Below are positions 24,785-37,524 of a stretch of DNA of 64,000 nucleotides, piece after piece. Position 1 is the first letter of the stretch. The number at the start of each line of letters is the position of its first letter. The notes below the pieces were generated by a model, which saw only the letters and a program-made list of their open reading frames with translations, made no database searches and was not told where the DNA came from. The stretch comes from Gelatoporia subvermispora B (taxonomy: Eukaryota; Basidiomycota; Agaricomycetes; Polyporales; Gelatoporiaceae), in contig KB445818.1 in the NCBI GenBank assembly GCA_000320605.2, positions 139,079-203,078 of the forward strand. The letters run 5' to 3'. A program made the position numbers and the translations under genes.

Positions 24785-25253
24785 TGCAGCTCGGCGGTGA
24801 ATGCTGTTCGCTGTTCGCCGCGCCAGAACACATAAAGAGCCGCAGTCATGTTGGTGTGAGAAATTAGAACTAGCAGACATCTCGACGACGATTAGCGCGT
24901 GGAGTATACTAGGGGTTCCTAGTTCTGGTTCGTAGTCTCGGTAGCCTCCAAGCTCGAGGCTTCTTGTATCGAAGATCGTGTCACAAGTAGCTGAGTCAGA
25001 GCTAGAGCGTCTAGATCACCGTAGCCCAAACTGATGACGTGTCAAACCGACATTGACAAGGCGTCAGCTCCGGACTGGCCAATCTCATATTGAGAAGGGA
25101 GTGCAAGGAGCACGCATGAAGATGCACAGAATCACCGAGTGGTCGGTCGAGCTCGTTGCAGGTTGTCCAAGAATGGTCTGACCCGGCGGCCAGAGGGAGG
25201 CGATCAAGAGTAATCGTTGCCAAATACCAGAGCGTCACTTTGGACGTGCAAAG
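24785..25253. repeat. direct duplication, unit 2
   Basis: Partner of 23912-24387, offset by about 870 bp. Confidence 0.5.
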
Positions 25254-26364
25254 CTGACAACAGTAATGATGCGGCCATTCTCCGCTGCAGAGGAACCGTC
25301 CATCTTGCCTCATGGCATGAAGGTTCGAAACAAGACATCAGCCTGCGTATCAAACCTAGCCGCACCTTGGCGCATTGACGGCAGAGTACATGCACCATCA
25401 CAGGAGTGGCCAGACAGCATGTGCGCCTCATATCATCTGTCAATGGAGCTGAGAGGGCTTACGCTGCGACAGTGGAGTCTTCTGATATGATGAGCAACGG
25501 GCTGAAGGTATCGCCTGCGACTCACAAAGCGGACATCTAGCGCGTCACAGATCCCAGAAAAGCTTGCCGCCCTATCCAGAGAGGCCGTGTAGGACGTCAA
25601 ATTCACCGCATAGCTCCTACAGCATCCCAACAACTGATCTGGTGAAAAGTAGTCCACCGAGCCTGTGTAAACGATGCGCGCGGCGCGATCTGACGCGATT
25701 TGTCCCTGATGGACGCAGCACTGTATGATGTATTCGGAATACGAGGTACCGGTGTATTAGTGGATAAAGTTGGCATGCAGACGCCATCGAGATGTGGTCG
25801 AAGCCATCGCATGGACACCGGAGGCCCTGGACGAGTACGTCGGACGATCCGACGGCTCTGGTGAAGTAAGCCATGCCATCAGGGGAAGCGCTGCGGGCTT
25901 CTGATGATTCTGAAGAATGGAGAACGTCGGTAACTGGCATATTTCACGAATCTCCGCCAGTACGTGGAAACGAGTGAGGCATGGGGGACGTAGTATCGTT
26001 CAGCAGTCGTCATAACACCAGGAGAGACAAAAAACCGGGCGGGTAAGCTTTTTGTCTTCGAGGATTCTAACGTATGGAGGCTGTCAAGACGAGCTTTTTG
26101 TTGTGGACTGGAAAGCAGACGAGGTGGTATTCGAGAAAGAAAGCAAGACAATAACCGTCGGAACGGAGGGGGCCCATGCCAGGCCGTGCGAGCTGCACGC
26201 GCCCGACGCGAGACAAAAAGATAGGCGGTAATCTCTAATCTGCCCTTCCCGATTTGGTAACAGGTGGCGTGCCTCTTTCTCTCATCACAATTACCTGGGA
26301 CTTTGCTCGCATTCATTTCGTTGCCGCATATTCAGACATGGCGCGTCGTATTAGGTTCCGACCA

Positions 26365-26370
26365 TATAAA
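26365..26370 (+). promoter_or_regulatory. candidate TATA box of MYND gene
   Basis: TATAAA lies 74-79 bp before the ATG at 26444, a usual position for a fungal TATA element. This is a sequence match only. Confidence 0.4.
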
Positions 26371-26443
26371 GTCTCGCCTGAAACATGGGCCCAGCACCAC
26401 CAGCCTGTGCTGACTCGATCGCAACCCTACCTGGCTCCTGTGA

Positions 26444-27348
26444 ATGGCTACTGCTTACGTGCAACCCGCCGCCGCCAACTACTACACCATGCCCGCCCAC
26501 GCACCCCAGAGACAACGTGGATACAGACTCTGCGATCAATGCGGTGCGGTTGAGCAACCCCAAGCCTCTCGGTTCCGCCTCTGCGGTGGCTGCGTGAGCC
26601 GTGCCGATCTTGCTAGCGCTTGCATGTCCTGACGTACAGCGATCCCTAGATGACGACGCAGTACTGCTCTCAGGAATGCCAAAAGCTGCACTGGCCGTCG
26701 CACAAGGCCATCTGCCAGCACACTGCGTCGCAGATCTCGAATGCGAAGCCCGTCTCGTCCGGCATGGTCGACGAGAGCCTCGTGAAGAATCTCCGAAAAT
26801 TTGTGTCCGCGCACTCGACGCTCCTCGGATGGGCCGGGTTCCAGGCGCTCCAGCTTAAGCGCGTACCTGCTAATGTACGGCAAAACGCACTCCTCGTTGA
26901 GCTCGACTACCGCCCGTCCTCCGACTCGCTCCGCCGGTAAGTCCATTCTCGGCCCCCTCTTGGCGCCGGCAATGGCTGACACTGCCGCCAGCTTCTCGAT
27001 AAGGAACACACACATCGTCCCGCGGACGTACATCACCGACAACGACCCCCTCGTCGGTGCCGACATCCAGCGCCGCGAGGACCGGTGTCGCAGGAGCGGT
27101 GGCATCGGCACTGCGATCATCCTCGTGCAGTGCGGCGACATCAGCCAGGTCATGCCCGTCGAGGTGGACTCGCCCAACCGCATCTCGTGGGACTCCCGAG
27201 ACGACTGGGCCGATGTCCTTCGCCACTTCGTCGAGTCCGGGAGGACTGACTTCAAGCCGATCTCGACAACAGCACGAGGGTGAGTACATCCTCGCCATCT
27301 TCGCATCGCCTGATATTGACGGATCGGCACAGGATCGTCTACGGATGA
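26444..27348 (+). CDS. MYND-type zinc finger protein
   Basis: Four exons: 26444-26593, 26650-26936, 26992-27279 and 27333-27348. They total 741 nt and 246 aa, in phase. The MYND zinc-binding set is complete and spans the first intron: C30, C33, C47, C50, C56, C60, H68 and C72, with YCSQECQ and HWPSHKAIC. MYND fingers bind two zincs and usually recruit proline-containing partners. The remaining ~170 residues (FVSAHSTLLGW..., NTHIVPRTYITDN..., DDWADVLRHFVE) match a pattern common to small Agaricomycete MYND proteins of unknown function. No SET domain is present, so it is not a SMYD methyltransferase. The last coding exon is only 16 nt. Confidence 0.85.
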
Positions 27349-28165
27349 GCACTGCACAACTCGCTGAGCTTGAGCCTTGCGGACCCCCGACGTTGATCGT
27401 CGCTTCCGCCCTTCGCCCTTCTTCACACACGTCCGATGACAGCCTCCAGGGATATATTTATTCCTCGAAACATATCTTTGCTGTGTATCGCTGCTTCGCC
27501 GCTCTTGCCTTTCATACTTCGATGTAACTTATACACAGCATCTTACCACGTGTAGCATCATACTTTCGTCAATGCATTCTTCCAAGCCATGATATATGTT
27601 TCGAAGTCGGATATGGATCGATCCCGATCTTCCCCGAGAGCTGCACATTCTATCGAAGGCGTTGACATCGCCCGTCAAAATGGAATTGAAGCCGCGTAAA
27701 TTCCAAATGCTCGCAGATTAAACGCGTGATATTCAGAACGAGAATATCAAGGGACACCCCCGAACGGTCGCTAATGACGTTCTGGTCCATCACAATCTCT
27801 GTTCGAGGCATGCTTACAGTTACAAGCGCTGTCCAATATCAAAGGAGCGGAAAATTTACAAGCAAAAGCTGTGTGAGTTGGCAAGTATGTGACAAAAGCA
27901 AAGAGCGATATATGTACAGCGAAGATGATGGCTGGCTGTAAATATGGGATAAATATTTACAGATTGAGAGACCGGATGGTGGTACTGGATGGTGGCCAGT
28001 AGTCAGTGGTCGAGCAAAATTATATCATGAATGGAAAGGAAGCTAGGAAAAGGTCATAAGTCGCCAATGGAAGGCGGAGGTCGTGAAGTCGTCAACTAGT
28101 CGTCGTAAAGAGGTGTGCGTACGCAAGACCATCTTGCGAGCTTGTCCCAAATTCGTGCTACAAGT
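27349..28165. other. convergent intergenic spacer
   Basis: An A+T-rich 0.8 kb spacer between the 3' ends of the MYND and C2H2-like genes. No gene was recognised. Confidence 0.4.
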
Positions 28166-29069
28166 TCAGAATTTAGAATGATTTATTTGACAGAGATATT
28201 CGACATCCTCACTTCTGCGCTTTCTCCTCGCGAGCAAATCCGCAGAGGGATAGCGTTCTGAATATTGCGAGCGCCTATGGTTGGGCCTCGAGGGCCATTG
28301 GGATACGGCAACATAGGGAGGGAAGCTATGGTGGCCACCGAGTCAGACCACGTTCGCATTACAGCATATAGCGAACGTACCGATTTTGATACTGGTTCTC
28401 AATATTATGGAGGTGAAGGTGAGCAGCAAGGGCCTGCAGATCGCGCAGGACGTTCCCGCAGCCAGGGCGGTCGCACATGATATCGTAGTTGCCGTGCCCT
28501 CCGCGGAGCATCATACCGTACGCTTCGCGTCGCTGGAAACATCGTGTGTAAATGCAATACAATGCGATGGTCAATTATCTGGAACTCACTGCATCCTCCA
28601 TTGCGTCAACCTGTGAGAAGCGTACGCGCACTCTCGGACTGGAAGACTCGCCCACACGCCAGCTGTAATAGCCAGTCCGTCCGTCCTGAGCAGAGCCTGT
28701 ATAGGACGGCCGTCGCCCTCTTGTTTTATCTTTCTCTACGTGCGTCGCACGGTAGCGCGCGGCAATCTCTTGGGCGGGAGTCCGGCCACCGTGGGTGGTC
28801 TGTGGCCGTGGGCGCATGCTCATTGGATGCGAGACCCTCACACGCGTCGACGAGTCGCGGTACGCCCAGCTGCTCAGATCGTCATGAGCATATGCTGTCG
28901 CCCTTCCAGCATTTGAAGCTTCAGACGGGAGGTACACAGCATAGCCTCTGTTCCGGAGGGTGGCCTTACGCCGCGTCTGTCTGCGGGGCTGAGGGAGCGG
29001 GGGGCGGGCAAGCGCGAGCTGTATAAAATCCTGCGTCGCGAAGCGCAGGGGCGAGCCGTGGTTGTTCAT
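28166..29069 (-). CDS. C2H2-like zinc finger protein, uncharacterised
   Basis: Exons 29069-28590, 28532-28381 and 28325-28166 give 792 nt and 263 aa in phase. The second exon carries a classical C-x4-C-x12-H-x3-H spacing: C180, C185, H198, H202 in CDRPGCGNVLRDL and ALAAHLHLH. The third exon ends in a basic tail (LLARRKRRSED). The long first exon (160 codons) is rich in Arg, Ser and His and could contain an unrecognised intron, for instance before 28610. The start at 29069 is therefore less certain than the two downstream exons. A single finger with a basic tail fits a nucleic-acid or protein binder; nothing more can be said. It is divergent from COQ4 with about 650 bp between the start codons. 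Confidence 0.55.
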
Positions 29070-29721
29070 GGGCGTAGAAAACGCAGGCAGCGGCGCGCGG
29101 GGAACTCGATGTGTTGTGGTAGACTCTTAAGAAGAGGTCCGGTGTGGCACCGCGCCCAAGGCCACATCCCTTAAAGCGCGGGCAAAGCGCTGCCCGACGG
29201 GTACGATAGCGACGGCCTGCTAGGTTCCCGCATCCGATTAGATAGATCGCACCGCTCAGATGACAAATATGCTTCATCTCTTGACTCTAACGTTGCAATT
29301 GGGACTGAGCCTCCCGCATTTCAGCGGTGCGCACGTTCCGACTCGCAGCACGCGGGGCCACGGAGCTTATGGTGGGAAGGTCAGGACAGCTTCTCCGTCC
29401 ACGCGTTTCATTTCTGCTACGAGATTTCAATCGAGAGCTTAGCTCGCGCCCGGGTCGTGACCAAGAACGTCGAGCGCAGTATGTGAAGCCGAACCGACAG
29501 GAGTGGCCGCGGGAGGACTCTGTGCCAGGAAAGGTAGGAGGCGCCCAGGAAGCACCAGCCACAGACGCGTCTCGAGTCACGTGCGTTAGATTGCAGGCCT
29601 GCTGATCGACGACCTCGGCCTGAGCAAGCCCAACGCGGGCTCCTGCTTTAGTTCCTTTCCCGTGTACTTCTTGCATCCATACCATTCTGGCTGCTTTATA
29701 AGATATACAACGTGGTGCAAA
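29070..29721. other. divergent promoter interval, C2H2-like gene and COQ4
   Basis: A short plus-strand frame at 29327-29605 is open but has no family features. The interval most likely holds the two promoters. Confidence 0.35.
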
Positions 29722-30710
29722 ATGTCGGCGCTCTCTCTTTCCGCTCGACTTGGACGTCGGTCACTGTTCGCGGCAGCTGCCTCTCACCCAGCCCGACAAT
29801 GTCAAGCCCGATTCATGAGCAAGCAGCCTGCATACGAAGGACACATCCCGTTAAACTTCTTTGAGGCTAGTCTACTGGCAGCTGGATCAGCTTTCATGTC
29901 ACTAGCCAATCCTCGGAGAGGAGGTAAGAATAAATCACACTTCCAACTTGTTCATCAAGAATTTACATGTCTTTCAGATATGGTTGCCGCCCTGGGGGAT
30001 ATCACCTCAGGTCCCATACTGCCGAAGCTGCGCGATAATATGCTCGACAGCCCTGAGGGGCGTCGCATTCTCAAGGAGAGACCACGCATCAATTCGCAGA
30101 CGATCGACATGCAAAAGCTGGCGTTGCTTCCGGAGGGCACATTCGGTCGGGCGTACATCACATGGCTAGAGCGATGCGGAGTGACCCCAGACACCCGAGA
30201 ACCCGTAAGCACTTTACCGCACTGCATTATGTACTGCTAACGTCGCTCACTGTGCTCTGACCGCAGGTACACTACGTTGACGACCCCGAGCTTGCCTACG
30301 TCATGCAGCGCTACCGCGAGTGCCACGACTTCTACCACTGCCTGTGCAACCTGCCCGTTAACGTCGAGTCCGAGCTCGCGCTCAAGTTCTTTGAGTTCGC
30401 GAACTTCGGGCTGCCCATGGCTGGCTTCGCCGCCGCGTTCGGGCACCTGCGTCTCTCCTCGCAGAAGCGCGCACGGCTCTTCAAAGAATTCGTCCCATGG
30501 GCGATCAAGTGCGGAGGCAGCGCGAAGAGCCTTATCACAGTGTACTGGGAGGAACGGTGGGAGCAGAATATGGAGGATATGAAGCGCGAATTCGGGATTT
30601 GGGATCCGCCAGAGGCGAGGTGGAGCAAGCCGCTCAGCGAGGCGAAAGCTGCGGCCGAGAGGAGGCAAAAGGAGGCTGAAACCCAGCTGGCCTCACGACC
30701 GCCACAATGA
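29722..30710 (+). CDS. COQ4: ubiquinone biosynthesis protein COQ4, mitochondrial
   Basis: Three exons: 29722-29923, 29978-30204 and 30267-30710. They total 873 nt and 290 aa. The N terminus (LSARLGRRSLFAAAASH) is Arg/Ser/Ala-rich, as expected for a mitochondrial presequence. The zinc ligand motif HDxxHx11E is complete: H163, D164, H167 and E179 in ECHDFYHCL. Downstream FFEFANFGLPM and WAIKCGGSAKSL match the COQ4 family. COQ4 sits on the matrix face of the inner membrane, organises the coenzyme Q synthome and is implicated in C1 decarboxylation/hydroxylation of the ring. The length is typical. The 3' end converges on the aminotransferase at 30835 with 124 bp between. Confidence 0.95.
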
Positions 30711-30834
30711 CCGTGTACCTATAGGGCACTGGATACGTTAGATCATTCGCGCACTTCGGAACCTGAGGCTCGCATAGGTCGTCACCACGCGTTATAAGGT
30801 ACATCTACTCTACGTCTAATGCCGGGCCCCGGTC

Positions 30835-32589
30835 CTATGCAGAGGCCTGCCTCGCATCGAGGATCGTATCCCGCAGCCGCTTCACCGCTTCGTTCACATC
30901 CGGCTCAGGCAGTAGGCTGAACGCAGCCCGGACGTAGGCCGTCTTCCTTCCGTTCGGCAGGAAGATAGTTCCAGGCAGGGCAAGCACTCCGCGTTCGTAT
31001 GCCTTCGTCCTCACTAGTGCCTCCGAGTCGTCCTCCCCATCCGGCGAGTTCAGCACCAACTTGAACCTGTGTCTCTGGTCAGCCCTCTCGCTAGGAGGCC
31101 AAGAAGAGATGTTAGTCGTACCAGATGAACATGCCCGCCTCGGGCGAGGTCCACTCCGCGAGCCCGTTGAGGTGCTTCTTCATCGCGCTCTCAAATACGT
31201 CGCGCTTCTCGCGGTAGAACTGCGAGACGGACTCTGTGTGCTTCTTGAAGCCGACGTAGCCCCACGCGTTCAGGATTGCGTACGTGATCGTCTGTGTGAG
31301 CGAAGGTGTTTGCAGGCTCGCGACAGCGGTCTATTGCATGACTGAGCGCTCAGCGGTCATCGGCGCGAGCAGTGCGGTCGGCAGGACGTACATGCATGTC
31401 GATGACAGTCATAATGGGCTCGGGGCCGCACAGGAAGCCAATACGGATGCCAGAGGATAGGATTTTCGAGAGACTGTCGAAGCGCAGGACCCGCCCGACT
31501 TCTGGCTGTTGCGCCTCCAGGGCGAAGTATGAAGGTGCACGAGCACCGATACCGTAGTAGAGGTAGTAGTAAGGGTCGTCTGGCGAGGCCCCGCCCGTGT
31601 TAAACCCATAATATGGAGACGTAGTTAGATGCCTTACCCTCGAGGATGAGAAAATTGTGCTCCCTAGCGAGTGCAAGGACTGCTTCCCTGCGCTCCTGTG
31701 TGGCTGTCATACCGGTCGGGTTGCAGCCGTACTACGTCGGGTCAGGGCGAAAGTTAAGGACAGCAGGTCTAGGCAGACTCACCGGTACTGTGTAGAGCAC
31801 TTTTGGTTTGGGCTTGGAGGCGGGCCAGTTTTCGAGCACCTTGCGCAGCGAGTCTGCGCTGATGCCGTATGCATCGGTGTCCACCTCTGCAACATGATGG
31901 GAACATCAGGTCTTTGACCTCACGCTTCGGGAAAGAGGTCACAAACCGATCATCTCGCAGTGAAGAGCTTCGAACATAGGAAGGACTCCTCTGAGCGGAA
32001 TGTCAAAACACGAGAAACTCTGGTCGGACACTGAAACTTACGCGTATACGGGGGACTCGACCAGCACAGGCTCCCCTGGGTTCACTATTGCATTAATAGC
32101 CTGTACAAGCGCGGTCAACTGTGCATCCTCGCCGTTTGCAGGAACCCTACCTTGTAAATGAGGTCCTGAGATCCCGAACCAATGCTCGCTCTCCACCCCT
32201 CCCCCTTCTTCCTTCCGTGCTCAAGTTCTTGCAATCCATACACCCACTCGAGCAAGCACGGCAGCCCCGCCGTTGGGCCATACTGCAAGCCCTCCTGCAA
32301 CTGCGCCCCGCCAATCTCAATCTCAACCGGGCTAGACGAGCTCGGGTCGCGCGCAGTGAGCTTCACGCCATCCAGCGGGAACGTTGTAGAGTTTGGTTTG
32401 CCTGCAAGCAGCGAGATCACTCCGGGTTTCGCCTCGAGCGGGTACAGACCGCGAACTTGGAAGCCGCGTCAGCGCCAGGACAGATCCTGTCAATTGGTCT
32501 GTGATTCACTCACTCGGGCTGGGCTTCCTCTCCTTCGCGGCATCCGAGAGGAATGTTTGGTAGAACTCAGCAGGGAGTGCCTTGACCAT
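30835..32589 (-). CDS. ARO8-like aromatic/2-aminoadipate aminotransferase (paralog 1)
   Basis: The gene reads as nine exons on the minus strand from ATG 32589 to the stop at 30835, with introns at the same positions as the paralog at 42693-44525. Fold type I PLP-enzyme signatures are present: GVISLLAGKPN, GSGSQDLIYK, YTVPYGCNPTGMTAT, LEDDPYYYLYYG, and FDSLSK with the PLP-binding lysine followed by LSSGIRIGF. It would transfer amino groups between aromatic amino acids or 2-aminoadipate and 2-oxo acids. It starts about 30 residues later than its paralog, with no extra N-terminal stretch. I read through all exons without finding a frameshift but did not tabulate every boundary. Whether the location is cytosolic or mitochondrial is unresolved. 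Confidence 0.88.
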
Positions 32590-32946
32590 AGTCGGTTCTA
32601 TTCGGGTTTTATGCAGGTGGTATTCAGTCGTTCAAGATCAATGATGGACCAGCTTCTAAGGCTATATATATGCCCCTCACAAGACCGGAGGCAGTCCTTG
32701 TGACGATGAGACAATGGCACCGCTGTCAATCAACGCGTTTGTTGGAGGAGAAACGTTACCGACGATCAGACGATCAGGAGTCATTTGCCTTTTATAGAAG
32801 GTGTAAAAGAAGGAGTGGCTGTGGATGGTGGCGATGCGGTACAGCGAGCAACGCCGCGGAAACATATAAAAAGATATAACTGATGAAACTACATTGCAAC
32901 TCAAAGGACTCTGGCAGCTTGTGCCTCTAAGCCCACGTGTTTTCGT
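32590..32946. promoter_or_regulatory. promoter of aminotransferase 1
   Basis: A 357-bp interval between the aminotransferase start and the UPF0014 stop codon. A TATATATA run at about 32662-32670, 73-81 bp upstream of the ATG on the minus strand, is a plausible TATA element. No gene was recognised. Confidence 0.4.
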
Positions 32947-34250
32947 CTACCCCAGCAGCCTTTGACTTTCCCCTGCATCACCAGCCTCAGCATCTCTTTT
33001 ACCACCGATCCTCTTCAGGCCGTTCCAGGTGCCATAACTGACGACTTTAATTCCGCTGACAATCTTCTCGATGACCCAGTCTCTTGCTCTCCAAACGGCA
33101 TGCTCCCTTGAGTCAATTCTGTCGCTCCGCACCCGGTGCTCGCCATCAACCACGACGCTAAGGGCAAAGAGAGTCGTGACGATAGATGACAGAGCCGTGC
33201 AGGAGGATATCATGAACATGATGACCATCTGTAGGCGTGCAGCCTGCTGGACGGAAGATCCACCGAGAATTGCACCAGTCATCATACCAGGGATTGCGAT
33301 GATTCCGAGGACGCTGTCGACTGATTCAGTAAACGCGGGATTGCGTGATGTGTGCTGCGCACCTCATCTGGTTGATGTTCGGAGTAAGAGCGAGCCGTAA
33401 AGCCTCCTTGGCTATAGGCATGCATGCCTCAAATCTAGATGCACCAAAGGCAAGGTACATCTCGACTTTGTCTCGGTTGTCACTGTACGGAGTCACGGAC
33501 GACCGTCAACAATGTTTCACGAACCGCCAAATCAGCTGCACCACTCACTGAAGTTCCTTCAGGACGTAACTAACAGCCACGACAATCCCGGATATTGTAC
33601 TTCCGCACAGCATGCCAACAACTGGAACTGCGCAACGAGTCAACACTCCCGTAGAGTATATGACAAAGTTGCCTTACTGTATTGCTCGGGCTTCCAGAAT
33701 GGTTCTACGTCCATTGCAAATCGAATGCCAATTATGGATACTGGGATCGTAGAACCAAGCATCCCGACAAGCACAGAGGGGAACTGCAACATTTCGTGAG
33801 CAAGCTATGTTTCCCTTGACACCGGGCTCACCATATGTTTGTATCGTCGCTTCGACTTGTTGACCACTGAATGTGTAGTGCGGGGTGTTAGTGCGACCAT
33901 CAATACCAGGCATTAGTGGCATGCCTGTCTCTGTAGTCCCCATCAAATTCAACAAAACTGAGATATCACATAGACATGTCAGGGATGGTCGACCTCAACA
34001 GACACGAAGAGATGCACACACAAGCTATTCCTGCCACCGCCCAGGGATTGTTGGTCTCAAAAACCTTCTGCAGAACTAGTGCCACAACACTTAATTGCAG
34101 AACGCATCGTACTGCAGCGGTGACAAGAGAGCTTCCTATTCCGAGGTTGAACGTGGTAGAGACAACCGCGTCGAAGACGATGAACGAGAATGCCAGTCCG
34201 ACATTGGCCCACGAGAGATGTGTGGTATCTTCCCTGGGACCAGTATCCAT
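32947..34250 (-). CDS. UPF0014 family membrane protein (FetB/STAR2-like permease)
   Basis: The gene is multi-exonic from ATG 34250 to the stop at 32947. Family landmarks occur in order: LSWANVGLAFSF, LGIGSSLVTAAVRC, NPWAVAGI, VVNKSKRRYKHM, GSTIPVSIIGIRFAM, MYLAFGASRFEA, INQMS, IPGMMTGAILGG and DGEHRVRSDRID, followed by a hydrophilic tail. Bacterial FetB works with the ABC ATPase FetA as an iron exporter, and plant ALS3/STAR2 acts in aluminium tolerance. A metal-related or other efflux role here is inference; no ABC partner lies in the window. One intron (33924-33867) has a GC donor if the family spacing ETVVNK is kept; a GT donor 18 nt downstream would add six residues in frame. It shares a 240-bp divergent promoter with the PLP-homeostasis gene. 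Confidence 0.88.
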
Positions 34251-34460
34251 GCTTCAGTTACAGTTCTATCCGATGAGAAGCTCAACGCCCGGGGAACTTC
34301 GCCAGCTCGTAGGTAGAAAGCCCAGAAACTGCCTTGAATATCGACTTGAGTGGAAGGAACCATCGGGAGCGAGAAGAGTTCACTCTATTACTGTGACGTA
34401 ATGCCGCTTCGTCTCGGCTATCGTGGGAATACATTGACCGTGTGAATTACGGCCAGATAG

Positions 34461-35473
<1,013 letters not shown>

Positions 35474-35776
35474 TGAGAGGTGGCTGGCTGCGCCCAAGAT
35501 TCGCGGTCGTGACCAGATACTAAGCGTTCTTCAGACATTTGCGCTTAGCCAAAGCACCAATAAACTCTGTCTCATACATTGTAAAGAGTGACATTGTTAC
35601 TTGCGCCTCGTCGTACTGAGACCTGCTGAGTACGGGGCTGCGGGCTGTTCAGGTTGGGTTCGTTTCCGATTGTTTTGCTCCAGAATCTCCCAATTCATAC
35701 CCACAGCAGAAGGAAAGAACAACATGTGGAGCGAAAGCAGCGCCCTGTCGTTCCCATGTAAGCAAACGAACTGCGA

Positions 35777-36303
35777 TTAAGCACGAGCGCTCACGAACAT
35801 CTCCATCATAGCAAGCACTGAACATGACGTAAATGTCAAACTCCTACCATGTCTCTCAAATCGATCTACTCACGGAAAACTGCCCTTAGCGGGCCACAAT
35901 ACACACTCCCGGCACAAGTCGTGCGGACGTCCATCAAAGGCAGCGCCCTGTTTAGCGTTGCGACGCTCGCCACCCAGTAGGCCCACGTCTGCATCAGCCA
36001 CACCATGTGTGGCCCAGCCTCCGTGAGTCGGTGTCGCCGAAAATGCGGATGAACCAGCACGACGACGAACACAGTGGACGTCACAAACGTCCAGCACGAA
36101 GCCCACCTATTTAGTGGTCAGCGCTCTTCATCCAGGTATGTGGCTCGCACGCACAGAATTAGCCTAATCCCCGATCTGGTTCCAACGTTGGGGTAGATTG
36201 TGGTGTGATTAAATTGAGCAATCAACCACGCTGAGATGCACATCTGTGCTTCGTCAACAGGAGTACCTGCAGTCAAGATGAAGGACCACTTGCCGCCAGG
36301 ATG
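35777..36303 (-). CDS. four-helix membrane protein, MARVEL-like, 5' end unresolved
   Basis: Four in-phase exons were found: 36303-36267, 36230-36155, 36106-35874 and 35817-35777. The first exon(s) upstream of 36303 were not identified. Readable segments are KWSFILTAAWLIAQFN, YPNVGTRSGIRLILWAS, TSTVFVVVLVHPHF, LTEAGPHMVWLMQTWAY and WVASVATLNRALPL. Hydrophobic stretches are spaced as in small Agaricomycete MARVEL-type proteins, which sit in plasma or vesicle membranes. I cannot assign a function. The intron at 36266-36231 is only 36 nt, the shortest accepted in this window. A possible but weak first exon lies around 36360-36420, overlapping the 3' end of the next gene. Confidence 0.5.
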
Positions 36304-36368
36304 CTACAGAAACCCAGGTACATGCACACCCCTAGACGATACCACGCGAGACGGCAGTAAGTCAACAA

Positions 36369-37023
36369 TTAACGTGAGGGGCCAGGAATCTCGCACTGAC
36401 ATGTCGTCCATTGTCGCAGCTTCTTGGTGCGTTTCTTCTTCTTGGAGCGTTGCCGGTACCGCTCGACTTCACGGGACAGATACCAGATGATTGCGATGTA
36501 GGTAGCAATCACAACGAGTCCTAGAATGACGATGCCGGCTGTCGCGCCCTTGCTGAAGTCACGACTTCCCCAGATATCGTCCAGCTGGGCTCGGCGCGCG
36601 ATGGGCATTGTGTGGAGTTGGTTGCGAATAGAGAGAAGGGAGCGGTCGAGGTGAGAGACAGGTTCAGCCAGCTTACATGCGTCGCGGTAAGTGGCGCGAG
36701 CCACGCGTACACCCTTGGACGGACGTGTCTTACCAAACTGTAAAGCCAAGATTGCGTATAGGAACGTTTGCGACCGGTTAAATTCCGCGGCGCAGCGATA
36801 TCGAATAGTTCTTTGTTCCAGAGATGCGCGAGGCTTTGCAAGGCAGCGGGTGAGGAGCATGCCTCGTAGTGATATAGCTGCACACCACGCGTGGAAAGTG
36901 CTTTGGCCACGCATCGAGTAGCGCCGTGGACAAGGACCGATCCACGTCACTAATGACCGACATGCGATTTCGGGCCGGCAATGACGTGCTCAACGAAAAC
37001 AAATACAGCTCTTCGACATACAT
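36369..37023 (-). CDS. predicted single-pass membrane protein, unknown
   Basis: This is a tentative gene from ATG 37023 to TAA 36369. The best supported part is the last exon, which follows an in-phase intron (GTAAGA donor after QSWLYSL). It reads AEPVSHLDRSLLSIRNQL, then a transmembrane helix GIVILGLVVIATYIAIIWYL and a basic cytosolic stretch YRQRSKKKKRTKKLR. The upstream exon contains LYHYEACSSPAALQSLAHLW and a possible N-glycosylation site, NLT. The join to the first exon (after MSVISD, donor GTGGAT) is a guess. The topology is probably lumenal or extracellular N terminus with a cytosolic basic tail. Confidence 0.45.
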
Positions 37024-37222
37024 GATGTATATTGCTGGTTCCCAAAATTGTTAGCGTCTCGACTGACTCAACAATCCGCCGTTGTGTACGTCAATAATAT
37101 CTTACTCGTGAAACACTCTTCGCATGATTACAGACTGGATTTCAGGACAACGTGGGGCACAATTAACGAACGGTCTATAGATACAAACATTCTCGACATA
37201 TCGCTAATCAAAAAAAAATAGT
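37024..37222. other. short spacer
   Basis: About 200 bp between the membrane protein start and the secreted-protein stop. No gene seen. Confidence 0.4.
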
Positions 37223-37524
37223 TTAGGGACCAGCCGCCGGAGTAGTTACGGTCTGGGTAACCGTGTTCGTCGACGTGGTGTACGAAGGGACTACGACGGT
37301 TTTCGTAAGAACGTTGGTGGCGACAGTATCGGTGCTGATGGTAAGCTGTAACTGAGTGCGGGTAAGAGTATCGGTGACCGTGGTGGTAGTGAAAGTGTTC
37401 ACGGGCGGTACTGTGTGCACGTAAGGCCCGAGCAACTGATCACGGAGGAAGTGCACATACCGGCATGAACGCCTGTAGCAACAGCGACGGCACCAAGGAC
37501 GGCGAAGACGTTGACGAATAACAT
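37223..37524 (-). CDS. small secreted Thr-rich protein 1
   Basis: Two exons, 37524-37461 and 37410-37223, give 252 nt and 83 aa. Residues 1-21 form a signal peptide (VFAVLGAVAVATGVHA). The mature ~62 residues are about one third Thr and contain TFTTTTVTDTLTRT, VLTKTVVV and NTVTQTVTTPAAGP, with no Cys. Many O-glycosylation sites and beta-strand alternation of Thr with hydrophobics are expected. Exon 1 is exactly 64 nt with a phase-1 intron, the same as the paralog at 38253-38543. No family was recognised; it could be a cell-wall-associated or effector-like secreted protein. Confidence 0.7.

Larger units (their letters stand above)
22863..26440. other. 3.6 kb region without a confident gene
   Basis: It contains a direct duplication (23912-24387 and 24785-25253). 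Several minus-strand frames between 25940 and 23490 are open for 70-107 codons, and the two duplicated units share a readable TLWYL segment. This suggests a decayed minus-strand gene that I cannot name. Confidence 0.3.

Noticed and set aside
26536..27426. Long minus-strand frames opposite the MYND gene
   Set aside because: Explained by codon bias of the plus-strand MYND exons, which have a complete zinc-ligand set.
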